NCBI GenBank assembly: GCA_900553245.1
Contig: USCP01000103.1
Span: 1-6,930, forward strand
DNA: 6,930 nucleotides
Direction of reading: 5' to 3'
Source: an uncultured Peptococcaceae bacterium
GTDB taxonomy: Bacteria; Bacillota; Peptococcia; Peptococcales; Peptococcaceae
Made by a program: the position numbers and the translations under genes. The notes below the pieces were generated by a model. It saw only the letters and a program-made list of their open reading frames with translations, was not told the origin of the DNA and did no database searches. Below are positions 4,748 to 6,930 of the stretch, one piece after another (position 1 is the first letter of the stretch; every line of letters begins with the position of its first letter).

Positions 4748-6187
4748 ATGAAGCCGAAAAACCTGTTGAGTGTGTACCAAGGCGCCGGAGCACTGGAGCT
4801 GCCGAGCCTTGAGGCCGACCGTCGATTTAAACCGCTCAAAAGCCACGAAATTGACAACCTCCGCTCCCTGTGCAATATCCTTTCCATCTACGGTTGCACG
4901 GTGGCGGACTTTGACGGCTTTTATGTGAGCTATACCATCGACCGCATCAGCAAGGAATTTGACCTGTTGCGCTTTGGCACCAACTGCATCATCAATATTG
5001 AGCTCAAAGCGGCCTTTGAACGGCCCAACAAGCAAGCCAAGATTTTGAAGCAAATGCGCGCAAACGCCCATTACCTGAGCTTTTTAGGTCGCCCGATTCA
5101 CATCTTCACCTATGCCGATGCCGATGGCTTTTATATGTACGATCCCGTAGACGACAGCCTCACTCGCACCACGCCGGCAGTGGTTGCCCAGGCCTTGGCT
5201 GCCCAAGAGGTAGACCTCAGCCTCGACCCCGACCTTGCCTTTGTGCCTGCCAATTACTTGGTCAGCCCGTTTCGCGACAGCGGCCGCTTTATGCGCGGGG
5301 AATATTTCCTCACCACCGCCCAGCAAACGGTGAAGGACGAATTTAACCATGCCCGGCGTCGCCATCCCTTTATGCTCTTTTCCATTGCCGCCGGCGCAGG
5401 GACCGGCAAAACCCTTCTCCTCTACGACATGGCAAAAACAGCAATGGATGCTCACATCCCCATCGCCCTCATCCACTGTGCGCCATTAAGCGAGGGACAT
5501 GTGCATTTGCGCGATGATCATCAGTGGCCGATTTTCACCGCCACCGACATGGACCGCGATGATTTCCCCACCGCTTGCGCCCTCCTCTTTGTGGATGAGG
5601 TGCAGCGATTGTCCAAAACAGCCTGCGCCAACCTCATCAACTGGGCGCGCACCCATCGCATCACCACCGTACTCGCTTGGGACAGCGACCCCCAAGGCGC
5701 CGCCTTGGATGTACAATCCTTTCTCGCTGAAACGGCAGCGGACCTCCCTGTTGAAACCAAGCGCCTCACCGCCAAGATTCGCCCCAACAAGGAAATGGCG
5801 TCCTTCATCACCAACCTTTTTAAAATCGGTAGCGGCCGCACCCATAGAGATTACGACAGCGTCAGCGTAGACTATCTGGACAACAAAGCCGATCTTCACG
5901 CTTACAGCCGTTTTCTCCGCAGCACCGACTGGACAAGCCTCGAAGAAATGCCATCGCTAGAATCCCTAGGGGGCCAAGAATTTGACAAGGTCGTGGTCAT
6001 CATGGACCACCGCTTCTACTACGACCCAAGCAAACGATTGTGCATCAAACAGGGGCATACCCAAGACCTCACCGCCCTCTACCAAATGGTCACCCGTGCC
6101 AAAAGCGCCCTCAAAATCATCGTCTTTAACGACCCTGCCCTCTACCTCACCCTCCTAAAAATCCGCGCCCTCGGCGACAGAGAATAG
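4748..6187 (+). CDS. PD-(D/E)XK nuclease-like domain fused to a DUF2075/SF1 helicase-like ATPase
   Basis: A 479-residue protein in two parts. Residues about 30-130 resemble a NERD/PD-(D/E)XK nuclease core: 'KEFDLLRFG' (69-77, Glu70 and Asp72), then 'NIELK' (83-87, Glu85 and Lys87), then a helix with Gln97/Gln102. Residues 183-479 are a DUF2075 superfamily 1 ATPase: Walker A 'AGAGTGKT' (215-222), Walker B 'LLFVDEVQRL' (279-288), a motif III-like 'AWDSDPQ' (310-316), the arginine-containing 'LTAKIRPNKEMASF' (340-353), 'GGQEFDKVVVI' (408-418, motif V type), and 'LYQMVTRAKSAL' (444-455, motif VI with Arg450). All the key residues needed for ATP hydrolysis and for metal-dependent cleavage appear intact. 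It probably acts on DNA or RNA in the cytoplasm. GGGAGG just upstream supports this ATG; an in-frame ATG at 4691 precedes the promoter. It has its own promoter and terminator. Repair, RNA metabolism and phage defence are all possible. Confidence 0.85.
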   Translation: MKPKNLLSVYQGAGALELPSLEADRRFKPLKSHEIDNLRSLCNILSIYGCTVADFDGFYVSYTIDRISKEFDLLRFGTNCIINIELKAAFERPNKQAKILKQMRANAHYLSFLGRPIHIFTYADADGFYMYDPVDDSLTRTTPAVVAQALAAQEVDLSLDPDLAFVPANYLVSPFRDSGRFMRGEYFLTTAQQTVKDEFNHARRRHPFMLFSIAAGAGTGKTLLLYDMAKTAMDAHIPIALIHCAPLSEGHVHLRDDHQWPIFTATDMDRDDFPTACALLFVDEVQRLSKTACANLINWARTHRITTVLAWDSDPQGAALDVQSFLAETAADLPVETKRLTAKIRPNKEMASFITNLFKIGSGRTHRDYDSVSVDYLDNKADLHAYSRFLRSTDWTSLEEMPSLESLGGQEFDKVVVIMDHRFYYDPSKRLCIKQGHTQDLTALYQMVTRAKSALKIIVFNDPALYLTLLKIRALGDRE

Positions 6188-6189
6188 AA

Positions 6190-6236
6190 AAAAAGCCCTC
6201 TTCACAACAATATGCGTGTTGTGAAGAGGGCTTTTT
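6190..6236. terminator. Bidirectional terminator between convergent genes
   Basis: A perfect 20-bp stem (6190-6209 with 6217-6236) with a 7-base loop. Its five-A left arm and five-T right arm give a T tract to transcripts from either side. It serves the nuclease-helicase gene (plus) and the MFS gene (minus), whose stops lie at 6187 and 6256. Confidence 0.95.
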
Positions 6237-6255
6237 AGCACTTTCTCTTTCATTT

Positions 6256-6930
6256 TTAGGCTTTTTTCTTTTTTTCCGGATACTCCACCTTAAAGTAGGC
6301 GAGCGCCACCACCGCAAAGCTCAGCACCGTCGCTGCCCCAAAGGCATAATGGAAACCCGACAGGGACGCCTCCAACACCGGCGATTGGGCCGTCGTCGAA
6401 ACAATCATATAAATCGACACAAAAATCGCCGTCCCGACAGACCCTGCCACTTGACGCATGGTGTTAAGCACCGCATTGGCATGGGGCACACTTTCCCCAC
6501 GAAAATCCGTCATTGCCCAAGTGGTAAGCGGCATGATAATCATATTGATGCCCATCGCACGCACGGTATAAATCAGCACCAAAATCCAAATAGCGGTATC
6601 CTTCGTCAAAAAGACGAAGCACAAAGACCCCAAGGACATTGTCAATAAACCAATCAGCATCAAATACCGCGCCCCGTGGCGGTCGTAAAAATTCCCCGCC
6701 AACGGCTGCACCATCGCACCCACAATCGCCGATGGCAACATAATCAGCGCGGCCACAAAGGCACTGTAGCCGTGAATATCCTGCAAATAAATCGGCATCA
6801 ATACCCCACCAAACAAAAGGGCAGCATTGACCACCATGGAAATAATCATCCCCATCGCAAAGCGCTGGTTCTTCAAGCAATTAAAACGCAACAGCGGCGT
6901 TTCGATGCGATTTTGACGTCTTACAAAGAA
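6256..6930 (-). CDS. DHA2 (EmrB/QacA-type) multidrug MFS transporter, C-terminal half (runs off right edge)
   Basis: The reading frame is open from the stop at 6256 through the last base of the window. The 5' half lies outside, so 224 codons of an expected 450-500 are visible. The fragment begins 'FFVRRQNRIETPLLRF', the characteristic cytoplasmic loop before helix 9 of 14-helix drug:H+ antiporters. It then shows 'GGVLMPIYLQDIHGYSAF' and 'LIMLPSAIVGAMVQPLAGNFYDRHGARY', the MFS motif A-like loop of the second half. Further helices follow, with 'MPLTTWAMTDF' and 'HANAVLNTMRQVAGSVGTAIF', a DHA2 signature near helix 13. The tail is a short cytoplasmic 'KKKK' stretch encoded by an A7-G-A6 run. The in-frame TTG at 6891 is not a start, since homologous sequence continues upstream of it. 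Probable role: export of drugs or toxic metabolites across the inner membrane. Confidence 0.92.
   Translation of the reverse strand, partial: FFVRRQNRIETPLLRFNCLKNQRFAMGMIISMVVNAALLFGGVLMPIYLQDIHGYSAFVAALIMLPSAIVGAMVQPLAGNFYDRHGARYLMLIGLLTMSLGSLCFVFLTKDTAIWILVLIYTVRAMGINMIIMPLTTWAMTDFRGESVPHANAVLNTMRQVAGSVGTAIFVSIYMIVSTTAQSPVLEASLSGFHYAFGAATVLSFAVVALAYFKVEYPEKKKKA

Noticed and set aside
6260..6275. A7-G-A6 run at the MFS C-terminus as a programmed frameshift site
   Set aside because: It lies at the last codons with the stop right after, and no stimulatory structure or long alternative frame is available; it simply encodes a lysine tail.
6889..6891. TTG at 6891 as start of the MFS protein
   Set aside because: The frame continues upstream to the window edge with typical DHA2 sequence (RRQNRIETPLL), so the gene is cut by the window.
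1..6930. CRISPR array, insertion sequence, tRNA or rRNA
   Set aside because: No regularly spaced repeats, no transposase-like frame, no terminal inverted repeats with target duplications, and no cloverleaf or rRNA-like sequence were found.

Overview
The window looks like chromosomal DNA of a low-to-mid GC Bacillota (Firmicutes), probably an anaerobic clostridial or Negativicutes-like lineage. The reasons are strong AGGAGG-type ribosome binding sites on nearly every gene, sigma-A promoters (several with an extended -10 TGn), hairpin-plus-T terminators after most transcription units, and gene families typical of that phylum: a YtrA-type GntR regulator with an ABC ATPase, an M18 aminopeptidase, a MATE pump, a DUF2075 helicase-like protein and a DHA2 drug transporter. 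I cannot name the genus.

Layout from left to right. Positions 1-600 (minus strand) hold a GntR/YtrA regulator whose stop codon overlaps the start of an ABC transporter ATPase (ATGA) running off the left edge. The pair has a near-perfect sigma-A promoter with a 7-7-7 inverted repeat just past the -10, which is a convincing autoregulatory operator. Positions 650-1130 hold a single-gene minus-strand unit for a Dabb-domain protein with its own promoter and a very strong terminator. Positions 1206-1538 (minus) encode an unrecognised two-helix membrane protein. Positions 1650-3094 (plus) hold an M18 metallo-aminopeptidase and its terminator; its putative promoter lies almost on top of the divergent promoter of the small membrane protein. 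Positions 3095-3325 form an AT-rich regulatory block with an 11-10-11 inverted repeat over one promoter, a possible structured leader with an anti-Shine-Dalgarno-like tract, and a second promoter. Positions 3326-4690 (plus) encode a complete 12-helix MATE exporter and its terminator. Positions 4714-6187 (plus) encode a protein with a PD-(D/E)XK nuclease-like N-terminus and a DUF2075/SF1 helicase-like C-terminus. A 20-bp bidirectional terminator separates it from the C-terminal half of a DHA2-type multidrug MFS transporter (6256-6930, minus), which continues past the right edge.

Most genes look like independent transcription units, not one pathway. The loose theme is export and envelope stress: a YtrA-type ABC system, a MATE pump and a DHA2 pump lie within 7 kb. 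The two parts most worth following are the regulatory block upstream of the MATE gene and the nuclease-helicase fusion, which might be a stand-alone nucleic-acid defence or repair enzyme. I found no CRISPR array, insertion sequence, tRNA or rRNA.
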